From an uncultured Bacteroidales bacterium (GTDB lineage: Bacteria; Bacteroidota; Bacteroidia; Bacteroidales; F082), in the NCBI GenBank assembly GCA_947303085.1, contig CAMYXP010000001.1, positions 620,001 to 684,000 of the forward strand: 64,000 nt of DNA. The letters run 5' to 3'. The translations under genes and the position numbers were made by a program. Positions 38,852-48,107 of this stretch are shown here, piece by piece. The notes beneath the pieces are model-generated. The model saw nothing but the letters and a program-made list of their open reading frames with translations. It searched no databases and had not been told where the DNA came from. How positions within the stretch are numbered: the first letter of the stretch is position 1; each line of letters starts with the position of its first letter.

Positions 38852-41800
38852 CTATCTTCTCACAACCACCTTGATACCTGTCATCTCCTTGCCGTCGGCG
38901 ATTCTTACAATGTAAACGCCGTCAGTGAGGTTGTGACGAATCACGTTGACGCCTGTTGACGCATTTGCGCTCAGTACGTTCTGGCCAACCAAATTGAACA
39001 CGGTTACGTTTAATGCACCGTTACCGTTGTTAACAATCATGAGCTCGTTGTAGCTGTTCCAGACATCGACATTCAACGATGCTTCAGCTGTTATGACGCT
39101 TGAACCGATCTCGGCTGTAACCAAGATATCGTCGACCTCCCAAGCTGACGCACCTTCCTCGATAGTGCTGATGTATCTGAACGCGATGTGGCAATTCTCG
39201 CCAGTGAAATCGTTGAGTGAAATCTCACCCGACTCAGTCCATGTGTAGTTGCCTTCCGATGCGATGTAATCCAATGGCTCCCATGTTGCAGCTGTCGGAT
39301 CCTGGCCGTCATAATCGGTGCTGATGTAGAGCTCGAGTGCCGGACCGTCAAACTTGGTTGCATTTCTGAATGTCAAGGTGACATTCTGATAATCGCGTGC
39401 GTTGAGGTTGAAGGCAGGGGAGATGCACCACTGCTCATTGTCGACATCGTCGCCGTAACCATTGGCGTTGGCGTAATGGTTACCGCTGTACTGACCAATG
39501 GTCCATGGCTTGTTGCCTGCCACTGTCACAAATGTCCAGCCGTTCATTTCGCCTTCCCAGTCTTGGTTCAAGAGGACAATGACATCAGTGATGATGACGT
39601 AGTTGGCTGTAGCAATGCCGCTGTTGTCGTAGCCTTCCATCATCGCGATAGCCTTGATTGTCACGTCGCTGTCAACATGGATGGCTTCGGTGTAAACTGT
39701 CGATTCTGCTGTAGGATCGCTGCCGTCGGTGGTGTAGTAAATAGTAGCACCTTCTGTTGCGCAGTTAATCTCAATATCAATTTCTTCATAATATGTGCCT
39801 GATGCCATGCTGAAGACAGGTGTAGCCACTGTTGGTGTGACAACGCCGCCGCTTACAAACAGGTCGAGGAAGAAGTTGTAGTCAGCGCTTGTCATGTTGC
39901 TTGTCGAATAAGCACCGAACTTGTGCGAAGCATTCTTTGCAATACCACGATTTGTGGTCTCACCGTTGGTGATGACGAAGCCTGTGTAGTTAGGAATCAT
40001 TGCGCCTTCTTCTGATGTCATAAGTGCTATGTTCCATTCAGTCTGAACGTTGCCTGAGAAGTTGGTGCTGCTGCTGTAGCCGAGTGAGTCGCCTTCTGCG
40101 TTCACGAGTGTGATGACGTCACCGTTCATAATCACGTTCCACAGATATGTGTCAGCATTGTCTGCAATCTCCGCAGGGAGTTTCTCAACGCCACCGTCAT
40201 TCACTGATGTGAAGAGCACGCCGTCTGGCTTGCCTGTCACGACTGCCGGCATTGCATAGTAGCCGTCACCGACTGTCACGTCGTAACGTGATGCGAGGAT
40301 AACCTGATCGCCATCGTGCAAGTCGGCGAGAGCGTAGATTCTGTTCCAGTCGCCACCTGGCTGTGGTTGCTCTGTAACTGTACCGCTCAATGTCACAGTT
40401 GCTTCATTGCCTGATGATGCATTGATGTTGACAGCCTCGGTGTACTGACCGACTTCAGTACCATTCATTCTTACATAGATTGTGGTAGCTTCAAGATTTG
40501 TGACATCTTCGAAGAAAATCTGGGAGTCATAATTCTCATCATCGAGAGAAATCTCAAATGGACTTGCAACGGTAACGTTGATGCTACCTGTTGTTCCACC
40601 TGGAGCTGGCGTGATGTTACCTGCTGTCAAGACGAATGTCTGTGATGCTGAAGGCCCTTCGCCAATACGGTGTGTGAATCCGTTCAAAGCGCTAGGTGTC
40701 ACTGTCAGATATGGCTCTGAGGTGAATCCCATCAAAGTAATATCGTCAATCTCCCAAGCCGCAGCCTCTGTCTCTGTTGAGGTGTACTTGAATCCGATGT
40801 AGCAGTTGTCGCCAGTGAATGTTGACAAGTCGATGCTTCCTGACTCAGTCCATGTGTATGAACCTGTCGACTTGTTGAACTCGAGTTCGCTCCATGTCGC
40901 TGTGGCAGGTGTCTCGCCGTTGTAGTTGTTCGAGAAGAACAATTGTACATCCGGACCGTTGTAGTTCTTAGCGTTTCTGAAGCTTAAGCTTGCATTGCTG
41001 TAAACGTTGAGGTCGAAAGCAGGGGAGATGCACCATTGCTCGTTCACTCCGCCGTTGTAACCGTTAGCGTATGCGTAGTGGTTGCCGCTGTATTGTGCGA
41101 TAGTCCAGGCATTGCCGCCTTCAACTGTCACAAATGTCCAGCCGTTCATGTCGCCTTCCCAATCTTGGTTGAAGATGGTCACTGCACCTAATATAATAGT
41201 GTATTCAGCTGTCGCGATGTTGCTGTTCTCATAGCCTTCCTTCATGGCGATGGCCTTGATTGTCATGCTTTCAGCCACTGCGATAGGCTCGGTGTAAACA
41301 GCGCTTTCTGCTGTAGGGTCGCTGCCGTCGGTTGTGTAGTAAATAGTGGCATCTGCTGTGATGCATGCCAATGTGACTTCCTGCTCCTCATAGTATGTTC
41401 CTGCCTCTGGAGCGAATGTCGGTGTGGCGCATGTGAGTGTGCCACCGCCTGCTGTGGCGAAGATATCAATGAAGAAGTTGTAGTTGTCGGCAGCCATGTT
41501 CTGTGTGTGGTACGGACCGAAGTTATGGTTGCTGTTCAACGCAAACGCTCTAATTGGGGTGTTGACGTTGTTGATGACAAATGCCGAATATTCAGGAACC
41601 ATTGCTGTGGCTTCTGAAGTCTGGTAGGTGATAGCCCATGCAATGTTGTCGCCGCCTGTAGCGAAGTTGGTGCTGCTGGTGTAGCCGAGAACGTCGCCGT
41701 TGGCGTTGGTGAAGGTGTAGCCACCGTCAACAATACCTACTGTCCAGTAGTATGTCTCTTCCTCGTCAGCGATTTCGGCTGGCAGAACCTCGCTGTCGGT

Positions 41801-44746
41801 TGTCTCGCTTGTAAACAAAACACCCGTTGGCTTGCCCGATGCCTGTGCTGTCATTGCATAATATTGATTGGCATTCTCGTCGAAACGTGCAGCGAAGATC
41901 ACCTTGGAGCCGTCGGTAAGTGCCGAGATGTCTGAAATTCTTGTGTAATCGCCTGTTGGCTGTGGCTGCTCGCCTGTCACATTACCAGTCAAGTTGAATG
42001 TGATGTCATCAACTTCCGCCTGGTTGATTGTCAAGCTTTCGTTGTATTCACCAACTGCAAGACCTGCTTTCAATCTCACCTTGATGGTGTAGTTGTAAGT
42101 GCCTGAGCCTGAGTTGATTGTGATGGTGTTCTCCGGATAGAAATAGTCGCCTGGGAACGATGAAATCTCATAGCTCTCCGATGAATGGATGTATGTAGGA
42201 GCTGTGAGGCTTCTGCCTGTGATGTTGAATGTCTTCACTATTGAAGGACCTTCGTCAACCACGTATGTGAATCCCGACAGAGATGAAGGGGTGACAAACA
42301 CTCCTGCAGGATGTGTGTATGTTACATCGGCTGCGCTGTTGACGCGGAGCTGTGGAGCGTTGTAGCAACCGATAACGCCTGTCACTGTCACCATGTCGCC
42401 TTCCTCAAGACCTGCGACCACTGGTAACTTATAGATGTTCAAAGTGCTTTCGCCTTGTGTGATAGGTGTGTTGTTGTTATTGTTGATAGTGCCGATTGTA
42501 GCGTCGACAATCTGAACGCGTGTCGACTGCAGCATCTGTGTGCCAGCATGGTCAGCCAAAATTTCAGCGATGGTCTTCACCGCCACTGGAAGTGGGTTAC
42601 CTGTCGAAACAATAACAAACTGGTTGGCTGCACCGCCGTTAATTGAGGTGAGCTCAACGAGACCGTTGTAAACAGTCTTCTTACCGTATGCCAACACCAT
42701 GTCGCCAACAGCCAATGTTGAAGGAACGGTGTTGTTGTTCAAATACAAGTCGATACCTGCTGTAGCGTCTTGTGCATACACGTTTCTGCCTTCGATGAAT
42801 GTCACAACGCCTTGCACCAAAGCATATTCGTTGTTAGCCAACGTTCTTGCCTCGGCCATCGTCATCTGCTCGATGATGGTGTATGTCGCTGATGTCACGT
42901 CGCTGTTGTTCATTCCGGCTTTCACTGCCAATGCCTTAACTGTTGTTGTGGCGCTTACCATGAATGCTTCTGAATAAACTGTGCTGCTTGTCGTAGGATC
43001 TGTGCCGTCCAATGTGTAATAAATTGTGGCTTCTTCTGTGGCGCAGGCAATTGTCACCTCCTGCGCTGTGATGTATGTGCCTGTCGCAGGTGTGAATGTA
43101 GGATTTGCTACATGTGCCAACTCTGTGAATGTGGCGTTAACTGTCACATCTGATGCCGGCATTGTAAACTGCATCGTTGTCTGGTCGATGTCGATAACAC
43201 TGCTGCCATAACTGTATGTCAATGTTGCCAATTCATATCCTGAATATGGTGTTGCTGTCACAGTGATTGTTGCGCCTTCCAATGCCGATGTCGGGTCTGT
43301 TGTAACCGAACCATTGGCGATGCCTGTGGCCACATTGACATTATAATATGTAGGTAATGCCTCAATGATGTCATCAGTCGATCTTGGGAAAATCTGTTTT
43401 GTGGCATTATAGCATCCAACCAATCCGATGATATCGGCGTTTTCACCTGCTGTGACCTGCAGACCTGCCAAAACTTTGAATGAGTCGTAGCATGTCATGC
43501 TGCTCTCACCTTGTGTGAATGTTGTGGTTCTGTTTGCCGAGTTATTTGTTGCAAATGTGTGATTCTCGTCAAATGTGATGCCTTCAATCTTCACCAAGCG
43601 ATCTGCGTATGTGCTGTAATCGGCAAGAATCTCAGCCACTGTCACCACTGTCGGCTGTACTGCTGTGCCTGCGACGCCTTCAGGGAATGTCGAGGTAGGC
43701 TTGAACTCCATGGTTCCATTATAGAGCTGCGATGTTCCAAAAACTCCACCGCTGATGACGTCGCCGTTGTTATAGGTCTTACCCAAACTTCCGTAAATCA
43801 AAAGTCCGCCTGTTGCATCCTGCACATATAATGTTGTTCCATTCTGGAACACAGCTGTCAAATCACCCGAAATACCTGATACAACAGAGCTTGTAGCTGT
43901 ATGAGCGGCCTTCCATGCTGCGATGTTTGCATAAACTTCAGGGAAATTATAAACTGCTGTCGCAATGCTACTGTTGTTCATTCCCGACTTCACAGCCATT
44001 GCCTTCACTGTTGTAGTCTCGCTGATTGCGATAGGAGTGGAGTACACCGAACTGCTTGTCGTAGGTGCCGAGCCGTCCAAAGTGTAATAAATCGTTGCAC
44101 CTGTAGTCTCGCAATTGATCGTTACATTCTGTGTTGTCGTATATGATCCAGCCGCTGGTGAGAACGTCGGAGTGGCGACGCTCTCCATGCCACCGCTCTC
44201 TTTGTAAAACTCAGCTTTTACAAACTGTAAATACTTGTTGCTTGTCTGTGTTATTGTAATGTTGTATATGATTTTATAATACATGCCGGTCCAATCGGTA
44301 GCCGCAGGTCTGTTGAATGTCGTTGTCGAACTGGCAGCAAAATCTCCTGTCAATGTGCTTGTTGGATTGCTGAAGTCAGCATTCGCTGAAACAATCAAAG
44401 TCATTGAGTTGACGGTGACATTAGCCGCTGTTCCATGTGTTACAACAATTTTGGTGATGTTGTCCGACATTGCGTCCGTAGAGTACACAGGACGGTCAAC
44501 ACTGCTTAAGCTTTTACCACCAATACGCCATGGATTCATGGTGGTGTTACCGGTCACCATCCATGTCATGTCGTTTTGCGTAATTTCACTTTCAGCTGCA
44601 TAACCTGACGAACCTCCTGTTATTGTGCCGTCCAAAGTGTATACAACTTCTTCGGTTCTTGTCTGTCCTCTCATCCCTAATGGCTGAGCGACTAATGCCA
44701 GCATCATTAAAAATGCCGCCATCAAATAAGTAAATCTTTGTTTCAT
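38852..44746 (-). CDS. Large T9SS-secreted multidomain adhesin-like protein
   Basis: Signal peptide; four chitobiase C-term-like repeats (TIYYTxDGSxPTxxSxVYxxxI); two cleaved-adhesin-like domains (QDWEGxMNGWTFVTV...NEQWCISPAF); C-terminal sorting domain ending GVYIVRIADGKEMTGIKVVVRR. Confidence 0.9.
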   Translation of the reverse strand: MKQRFTYLMAAFLMMLALVAQPLGMRGQTRTEEVVYTLDGTITGGSSGYAAESEITQNDMTWMVTGNTTMNPWRIGGKSLSSVDRPVYSTDAMSDNITKIVVTHGTAANVTVNSMTLIVSANADFSNPTSTLTGDFAASSTTTFNRPAATDWTGMYYKIIYNITITQTSNKYLQFVKAEFYKESGGMESVATPTFSPAAGSYTTTQNVTINCETTGATIYYTLDGSAPTTSSSVYSTPIAISETTTVKAMAVKSGMNNSSIATAVYNFPEVYANIAAWKAAHTATSSVVSGISGDLTAVFQNGTTLYVQDATGGLLIYGSLGKTYNNGDVISGGVFGTSQLYNGTMEFKPTSTFPEGVAGTAVQPTVVTVAEILADYSTYADRLVKIEGITFDENHTFATNNSANRTTTFTQGESSMTCYDSFKVLAGLQVTAGENADIIGLVGCYNATKQIFPRSTDDIIEALPTYYNVNVATGIANGSVTTDPTSALEGATITVTATPYSGYELATLTYSYGSSVIDIDQTTMQFTMPASDVTVNATFTELAHVANPTFTPATGTYITAQEVTIACATEEATIYYTLDGTDPTTSSTVYSEAFMVSATTTVKALAVKAGMNNSDVTSATYTIIEQMTMAEARTLANNEYALVQGVVTFIEGRNVYAQDATAGIDLYLNNNTVPSTLAVGDMVLAYGKKTVYNGLVELTSINGGAANQFVIVSTGNPLPVAVKTIAEILADHAGTQMLQSTRVQIVDATIGTINNNNNTPITQGESTLNIYKLPVVAGLEEGDMVTVTGVIGCYNAPQLRVNSAADVTYTHPAGVFVTPSSLSGFTYVVDEGPSIVKTFNITGRSLTAPTYIHSSESYEISSFPGDYFYPENTITINSGSGTYNYTIKVRLKAGLAVGEYNESLTINQAEVDDITFNLTGNVTGEQPQPTGDYTRISDISALTDGSKVIFAARFDENANQYYAMTAQASGKPTGVLFTSETTDSEVLPAEIADEEETYYWTVGIVDGGYTFTNANGDVLGYTSSTNFATGGDNIAWAITYQTSEATAMVPEYSAFVINNVNTPIRAFALNSNHNFGPYHTQNMAADNYNFFIDIFATAGGGTLTCATPTFAPEAGTYYEEQEVTLACITADATIYYTTDGSDPTAESAVYTEPIAVAESMTIKAIAMKEGYENSNIATAEYTIILGAVTIFNQDWEGDMNGWTFVTVEGGNAWTIAQYSGNHYAYANGYNGGVNEQWCISPAFDLNVYSNASLSFRNAKNYNGPDVQLFFSNNYNGETPATATWSELEFNKSTGSYTWTESGSIDLSTFTGDNCYIGFKYTSTETEAAAWEIDDITLMGFTSEPYLTVTPSALNGFTHRIGEGPSASQTFVLTAGNITPAPGGTTGSINVTVASPFEISLDDENYDSQIFFEDVTNLEATTIYVRMNGTEVGQYTEAVNINASSGNEATVTLSGTVTEQPQPGGDWNRIYALADLHDGDQVILASRYDVTVGDGYYAMPAVVTGKPDGVLFTSVNDGGVEKLPAEIADNADTYLWNVIMNGDVITLVNAEGDSLGYSSSTNFSGNVQTEWNIALMTSEEGAMIPNYTGFVITNGETTNRGIAKNASHKFGAYSTSNMTSADYNFFLDLFVSGGVVTPTVATPVFSMASGTYYEEIDIEINCATEGATIYYTTDGSDPTAESTVYTEAIHVDSDVTIKAIAMMEGYDNSGIATANYVIITDVIVLLNQDWEGEMNGWTFVTVAGNKPWTIGQYSGNHYANANGYGDDVDNEQWCISPAFNLNARDYQNVTLTFRNATKFDGPALELYISTDYDGQDPTAATWEPLDYIASEGNYTWTESGEISLNDFTGENCHIAFRYISTIEEGASAWEVDDILVTAEIGSSVITAEASLNVDVWNSYNELMIVNNGNGALNVTVFNLVGQNVLSANASTGVNVIRHNLTDGVYIVRIADGKEMTGIKVVVRR
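39100..42290 (-). repeat. Internal tandem duplication (~1.6 kb per unit) in the adhesin gene
   Basis: Two copies of the block: BACON-like linker, RI..L.DG(S/D)(K/Q)VI(F/L)A domain, chitobiase-like repeat, cleaved-adhesin domain. Boundaries approximate. Confidence 0.8.
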
Positions 44747-44836
44747 TTTAAGTTAATTTAATTAATTATTTCTTTAATATTCAATTACTTATCCTGTTAT
44801 TAATAATTATCCTATTTCGGATAATAATCAATCTTG

Positions 44837-44844
44837 CAAAGATA
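44837..44844 (-). promoter_or_regulatory. -7 box TATCTTTG (minus strand), candidate promoter of the adhesin gene
   Basis: CAAAGATA on plus strand, about 90 nt upstream of start. Confidence 0.4.
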
Positions 44845-44894
44845 TAAAATCCCCTCGGTTTTTAGCCCCTATTTATAATAAATTAATAAATAAG

Positions 44895-44942
44895 TTATCA
44901 ACAAAATGTTGATAACTCGCCCAAATCACAAAGTTATCAACA
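44895..44942. other. Three TTATCAACA motifs (two as inverted pair), DnaA-box-like
   Basis: TTATCAACA at 44895-44903 and 44934-44942, TGTTGATAA at 44907-44915; one mismatch to TTATCCACA. Confidence 0.4.
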
Positions 44943-44950
44943 ATTTTATA

Positions 44951-45071
44951 GTTTTAAGACCAGATAAAAATCAGGCCTAGGGTGAGCGTAGCTTATCCAG
45001 ACTGATTTTTTCTGGTCTTAAAACCACCATAATTTTATAAAGAAAATCAGGCCTAGGGTGAGTGTAGCTTA
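44951..45071. repeat. Composite direct/inverted-repeat element
   Basis: Inverted arms gttttaagaccagataaaaatcag (44951-44974) / ctgattttttctggtcttaaaac (from 45002). Direct repeats tcaggcctagggtgag[c/t]gtagctta at 44971-44995 and ~45047-45071. Confidence 0.85.
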
Positions 45072-45074
45072 ATA

Positions 45075-45830
45075 TTACATTAATTCTACGCCAAACAGAG
45101 CAAAGTCATACTTTACCGGATCATTCTCATCAAATTCCCTTAATTTCGATGTCAAAAGCTCCACAGTGGTTCTGTCGTTGCTCTTTCTGTCTATGAGCCC
45201 TAAATCTCTCGAAACCCTCGCCACATGCACATCGAGCGGTATCATTAAATCTATTGGTTTCAGCCGTTTCCACACTCCCAAGTCAACAATGCCGTCATCT
45301 CTCACGAGCCACCTCAACGCCATGTGCAGCCTCTTGCACGCCGAGCCTTTCATCGGTGCCTCGCAACAAGGATTCGATATATGTTTGCTTGTAGCACCAT
45401 TCGCCTCCGCCATCAAATCCCTGAAATTCTGAATTCCCCTCCACACATCATGCTCCTCATTATAAAACACATCCTCTAGTCCGCTAATGCCTCTAAAGCC
45501 CCTAATGCCCCTAAAGCCTCTACAATAATACTTCAAATCTCTTCCAAAAAATGTCCTGTGCACACACATTCCGTCCTCCAACTTCTCCCATCCTCCCGAC
45601 ATCACATAGTCGTAAGGCGACCGTCCCATAATCTCCAACATCCTGTTGGCCGAGTTCAATATCATCTTCCTGTTGCCCCATGCGATTGTCGCCACCAAAA
45701 ACGACACAATCTCAATATCCCGCAAATCATTATACCTGTGTGGAAACTGAACCGGATCGTCTTTAATAAACGCCTCCGTGTTGTTTTTCTCCACCAACCC
45801 GTCCAAATAATCTTTCAAATTATTAATCAT
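45075..45830 (-). CDS. TIGR02757 (DUF2400) family protein
   Basis: DDPVQFPHRYNDLRDIEIVSFLVATIAWGNRKMILNSANRML, CVHRTFFGRDLKYYCRGFR, ICCEAPMKGSACKRLHMALRWLVRDD, PLDVHVARVSRDLGL. Confidence 0.88.
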   Translation of the reverse strand: MINNLKDYLDGLVEKNNTEAFIKDDPVQFPHRYNDLRDIEIVSFLVATIAWGNRKMILNSANRMLEIMGRSPYDYVMSGGWEKLEDGMCVHRTFFGRDLKYYCRGFRGIRGFRGISGLEDVFYNEEHDVWRGIQNFRDLMAEANGATSKHISNPCCEAPMKGSACKRLHMALRWLVRDDGIVDLGVWKRLKPIDLMIPLDVHVARVSRDLGLIDRKSNDRTTVELLTSKLREFDENDPVKYDFALFGVELM

Positions 45831-45833
45831 AAA

Positions 45834-45864
45834 ACTTATCCATCTTATCTTTCTTATCCCTCTT
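45834..45864. repeat. (CTTATCCNT)n tract, intergenic
   Basis: aaaacttatccatcttatctttcttatccct. Confidence 0.75.
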
Positions 45865-45937
45865 TAAACAAAGAGTGGAGCATGTCTTTCCACACTCCAC
45901 TCTAACGTCTAAGGTCTAAAGACTAAAGTCTAAAGTC

Positions 45938-47878
45938 TTACTTAACAACAACCTTTGTTGTCTGTTTGCCTGCGTTCACGAAGTAGATACCTGCCTCGAG
46001 GTTGTTAACGCGGACTTCTGAAACGTTTTCGTATGTCTTAACCAACTGACCAACAGTGTTGTAGATGTTGACGTCTGATGCGTTGCTGAGCTGGACTGTG
46101 AATGAACCCTTTGCTGGGTTAGGATAAACATTCATAGTTGTTTCAACTGTCATGACTGTCTCGTCTGTACCCATCTTGTGGAGGTAAACTTTAGCTGCAT
46201 GGTAGTAGTTGTTGTCTGGCACCGATTCGTCCTCTTGTACGAAAGTACCGATTTCACCGTCGCTCTGATAGCAGAGCCAGAGGTATTCACCTTCGCTGTC
46301 ATTATAGAGGTAAGGAATAACCTGGCAGTAAACATTCTCTTCATAGTCATTCATGAAGTCGGTCAAAACTTGTTTTGGAAGTCTCCATGTGTTACCACCG
46401 TCTTCTGACATGTTGAAGAATAATCTGTAGTATTGTCCGCTATAATCGTCGTTGTAATATTTGTTTACGTCACCGGCGACCATTGACCAGAATGCGAAGA
46501 TTCTGTTGCCTTCCATGTGCATTGTTGCAAATGCGCAAATACCACTGTTATATTTACCGTGAGTGTCTTTTGTATCATTTACCCAGTGATATTCAGCTGG
46601 CCAGTTTTCCTGATCATTCCAATCCAAAACGTTACCGTCATCATCAATGGCGTGGATAAGACCAATTAACTCAGGAAGTGTCTCGTGTTCTTGATCGCTC
46701 CAGTATGGTTGTGATGCATAGATGTCTTCAAACATATATGTTGAGTCCATAATGAATGGTTCGCCAATATTACCGATACCGCCTTCGCATAATGCGTTCT
46801 TTGGAAGAATCTCGCTCCAGTAGCCGATACCACCAATACCTGCATAGTATGAGCCTGAACCTGCTACGCCTGTTGAACCGTTGAATTCATAAACAATGTG
46901 GAGGTTGTCGTTTGCGTCAAATGCGGCGTTGGTCCAACGTGGATACATGAACCATGTGTCTGTGAAGTCGCCGTTGATGTTCGGGTGCTGATAGAATACT
47001 CTTTCGCTCCATGTTGCGCCGTTGTCTTCTGAAATGACAAGTTTGCCGTCGCTCCATGCATTGTTCAAAATGAATGATACGCGGTTTGGCTTCTCTGGGT
47101 TGTAAAGCATGAAGTAGCAAATGTTTGAACCGCCGTCTGTCATGTGATCAGCATCGAGGTTCGGAATTGTTTCATACTGATGTGTCCATGTTCCATTTGC
47201 ATACTGATAGAAAATGATTGGGTCTTTGCCTGGACCATCGCCTATTGTAGCTTCGCTGTTTGTAATGAGAACGTTGATGATGTCGAGGTTCTCACCTGAG
47301 CACTGTACCACTGGCCATACTGGGTCAACACCTGTTGTCACAGGAAGTGTGATGCCTTCACCGAAGTCGCGGTTGCCCTGGCGGAAGTCTTCAACGATGA
47401 AAATTCTTGCGTCAGATGCACAGTGAGCTGCAACGACGAGACCGTTCTCTTTGTAACGTGCGATTGAACCGAAACCGGTCTTCACACCCTCAACGCGGGT
47501 CTCTGTGAACTCCCATTCACCAACTGCCGGATCCCAAATGGCGAGACCAGTACCACGGTCTGAATAGCTGGCGTTTGTTGCCTGTGTGTAGCACATGACT
47601 GCATATCCGTCTGGCCATACTGCAACGTAGTTTCTTGCACCCTGGTTCGACTGCCAGTCGTAGAATGTCTGGCTCATCTCAATAGGCTCTTCTGCATCTC
47701 TTGCGATAATGCTTCTTGTTGCAACAACAGGAAGATCGACATTCTGACCTTCAAATCCTCTGAAAGTCTGTGCCTGTGCGGATTTTACGTCCTTAGCTGT
47801 TTGTTTCATGCTCTTTACCTGAGCAAATCCTGTAACGGCAATTGCCATCACCAGTGCTAATGTAAAAACTTTCTTCAT
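45938..47878 (-). CDS. T9SS-secreted protein, sialidase/BNR-like propeller with C-terminal sorting domain
   Basis: Signal peptide; BNR-like SEDNGATWSERVF and SEDGGNTWRLPKQ; C-term MNVYPNPAKGSFTVQLSNASDVNIYNTVGQLVKTYENVSEVRVNNLEAGIYFVNAGKQTTKVVVK. Confidence 0.88.
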   Translation of the reverse strand: MKKVFTLALVMAIAVTGFAQVKSMKQTAKDVKSAQAQTFRGFEGQNVDLPVVATRSIIARDAEEPIEMSQTFYDWQSNQGARNYVAVWPDGYAVMCYTQATNASYSDRGTGLAIWDPAVGEWEFTETRVEGVKTGFGSIARYKENGLVVAAHCASDARIFIVEDFRQGNRDFGEGITLPVTTGVDPVWPVVQCSGENLDIINVLITNSEATIGDGPGKDPIIFYQYANGTWTHQYETIPNLDADHMTDGGSNICYFMLYNPEKPNRVSFILNNAWSDGKLVISEDNGATWSERVFYQHPNINGDFTDTWFMYPRWTNAAFDANDNLHIVYEFNGSTGVAGSGSYYAGIGGIGYWSEILPKNALCEGGIGNIGEPFIMDSTYMFEDIYASQPYWSDQEHETLPELIGLIHAIDDDGNVLDWNDQENWPAEYHWVNDTKDTHGKYNSGICAFATMHMEGNRIFAFWSMVAGDVNKYYNDDYSGQYYRLFFNMSEDGGNTWRLPKQVLTDFMNDYEENVYCQVIPYLYNDSEGEYLWLCYQSDGEIGTFVQEDESVPDNNYYHAAKVYLHKMGTDETVMTVETTMNVYPNPAKGSFTVQLSNASDVNIYNTVGQLVKTYENVSEVRVNNLEAGIYFVNAGKQTTKVVVK

Positions 47879-47935
47879 GATAAAAATTTTTAGTTATTAA
47901 TTAAGTTAATTTAAATTTCTGTACATAGTACAACG

Positions 47936-47943
47936 CAAAAATA
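47936..47943 (-). promoter_or_regulatory. -7 box TATTTTTG (minus strand)
   Basis: CAAAAATA on plus strand upstream of the 45938-47878 gene. Confidence 0.45.
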
Positions 47944-48085
47944 CACAATTTTTTCAAACCACCAACAAAAAAAACAAAAAAAATCAAAAAAACTCTCACA
48001 CCTTATTATAATAATTGATAAACCTCCCCAAATCCCCAACCACAAAACTTTCAACTTTAAACTTTCAACTTTAAACTAAAATTTG

Positions 48086-48093
48086 TATTTTTG
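48086..48093 (+). promoter_or_regulatory. -7 box TATTTTTG upstream of kdsA
   Basis: TAnnTTTG match 15 nt upstream of start. Confidence 0.5.
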
Positions 48094-48107
48094 CAAAAAA
48101 TTTCGCA

